From Gammaproteobacteria bacterium (lineage in GTDB: Bacteria > Pseudomonadota > Gammaproteobacteria > HTCC5015): a stretch of DNA of 15,511 nt. The stretch lies in NCBI GenBank assembly GCA_020630145.1, contig JAHDBX010000007.1, positions 1 to 15,511 on the forward strand. Reading direction: 5' to 3'. How positions within the stretch are numbered: position 1 is the stretch's first letter; each line of letters starts with the position of its first letter. Position numbers and translations under genes: made by a program. Shown in pieces: positions 14,820 to 15,511 of this stretch. Below the pieces are notes generated by a model. It did no database searches and was not told the origin of the DNA. It saw only the letters and a list, made by a program, of their open reading frames with translations.

Positions 14820-15511
14820 ATGACAGATCTTAAAGTCACTCTTAAAGATTCCCAAAATAATATAGAAGCTGAGTTTCCCGTTTACCAAGGTACGCATGGC
14901 AACTCGGTTATAGATATCAGTACACTTAATAAGCAAACAGGGTATTTTACTTTTGATCCAGGTTTTGTGGGTACAGCGAGTTGTGAAAGCAAAATCACTT
15001 ATCTAGACGGTGCTAAAGGTGAACTACGTTATCGTGGTTATCCAATCGAACAATTGGCGGATAAAGCGAGTTACTTAGAAGTATGTTATCTATTATTAAA
15101 TGGCGAATTGGCTGATAAAAAACAGTTTGATGACTTTGAAGACTCTATTACTCGCCACACTTTGGTTAATGAATCGCTATTAAGTTTCTTTAATGGGTTC
15201 CACTACGATGCTCACCCAATGGCTATGATGGCAGCAGCTGTTAGCTCTTTGTCGGCTTTCTATCATGATCGTATTGATATTCGCGACCCACAAAGTCGTA
15301 TGAATACGGCTCATCGTATTATTGCCAAAATGCCAACCATTGCAGCAGCGGCTTATAAACATTTAATTGGTGAGCCAGTAATTTATCCTCGTAACGAATT
15401 AAGTTACGCGGGTAACTTTTTGCATATGATGTATGCGCGACCAGTTGAAGATTATGAGGTTGACCCAGTAGCAGAAAAAGCACTGGATATATTATTTACA
15501 CTACATGCTGA
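14820..15511 (+). CDS. gltA: Citrate synthase, N-terminal part (runs off window)
   Basis: Condenses acetyl-CoA with oxaloacetate to citrate, the first step of the TCA cycle, in the cytoplasm. I translated it by hand because no stop falls in the window: MTDLKVTLKDSQNNIEAEFP begins at the ATG at 14820, with AAGG about 8 bp upstream. Recognised segments are FTFDPGFVGTASCESKITY, then YLDGAKGELRYRGYPIEQLA, YLEVCYLLLNGEL, a FFNGFHYDAHPMAMMAA stretch and NFLHMMYARP, all characteristic of the Gram-negative, NADH-sensitive, hexameric type of about 428 residues. About 230 residues (somewhat over half) are present; the catalytic HADHEQN-like and later histidine and aspartate regions lie outside. It has its own likely promoter and shows no functional link to the genes before it. 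Confidence 0.96.
   Translation, partial: MTDLKVTLKDSQNNIEAEFPVYQGTHGNSVIDISTLNKQTGYFTFDPGFVGTASCESKITYLDGAKGELRYRGYPIEQLADKASYLEVCYLLLNGELADKKQFDDFEDSITRHTLVNESLLSFFNGFHYDAHPMAMMAAAVSSLSAFYHDRIDIRDPQSRMNTAHRIIAKMPTIAAAAYKHLIGEPVIYPRNELSYAGNFLHMMYARPVEDYEVDPVAEKALDILFTLHA

Overview
The window looks like chromosome of a gammaproteobacterium of moderately low GC (my estimate by eye is low 40s percent). The strongest taxonomic pointer is a full-length exodeoxyribonuclease I (SbcB), an enzyme largely confined to Gammaproteobacteria; TrhO, the SH3/M48 gene pair and a type-II citrate synthase agree with this. I cannot name the genus.

Region 1 (1-9982, all plus strand) is one compact catabolic operon whose 5' end lies outside the window. 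In order it holds an enoyl-CoA hydratase/isomerase (start missing), an NAD(P)-dependent aldehyde dehydrogenase, a glucose-type ABC solute-binding protein, a GMC flavoprotein oxidoreductase with a cysteine-rich segment, an SDR dehydrogenase, a choline-dehydrogenase-like GMC oxidoreductase, a DUF993 protein of the dihydrodipicolinate-synthase/aldolase superfamily, and a GckA/TtuD-type glycerate 2-kinase. Gaps are 2-50 bp, two GMC/SDR junctions are translationally coupled, and I see no internal promoter or terminator. My reading is uptake of a sugar or sugar-like compound, oxidation by two flavin enzymes and an SDR, retro-aldol cleavage by the DUF993 protein, oxidation of the aldehyde to an acid such as glycerate, and entry into glycolysis as 2-phosphoglycerate. 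The substrate is unknown. No permease, ATPase, regulator or sugar-acid dehydratase is visible.

Region 2 (10010-11877) holds sbcB on the minus strand, convergent with the operon, and then a gene-free stretch of about 420 bp before trhO. That stretch is not empty. Three long inverted repeats stand in tandem, followed on the minus strand by a perfect 9-bp stem with a 3-nt loop and a U-tract, ending only 17 bp before the sbcB start codon. It looks like a structured RNA or leader that must be read through to express sbcB, and its central loop is C-rich and anti-Shine-Dalgarno-like. Upstream of it lies a cluster of TTTTGAC/GTCAAAA half-sites. This is the most novel-looking part of the window.

Region 3 (11878-14574, plus strand) holds trhO (tRNA U34 hydroxylase), then a secreted SH3-like protein, an M48 metallopeptidase overlapping it by one base, and a 104-residue three-helix membrane protein, probably one envelope-related transcription unit.

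Region 4 (14575-15511) is a 245-bp intergenic stretch with a TATAAT promoter element and the first 230 codons of citrate synthase (gltA), which runs off the end of the window.
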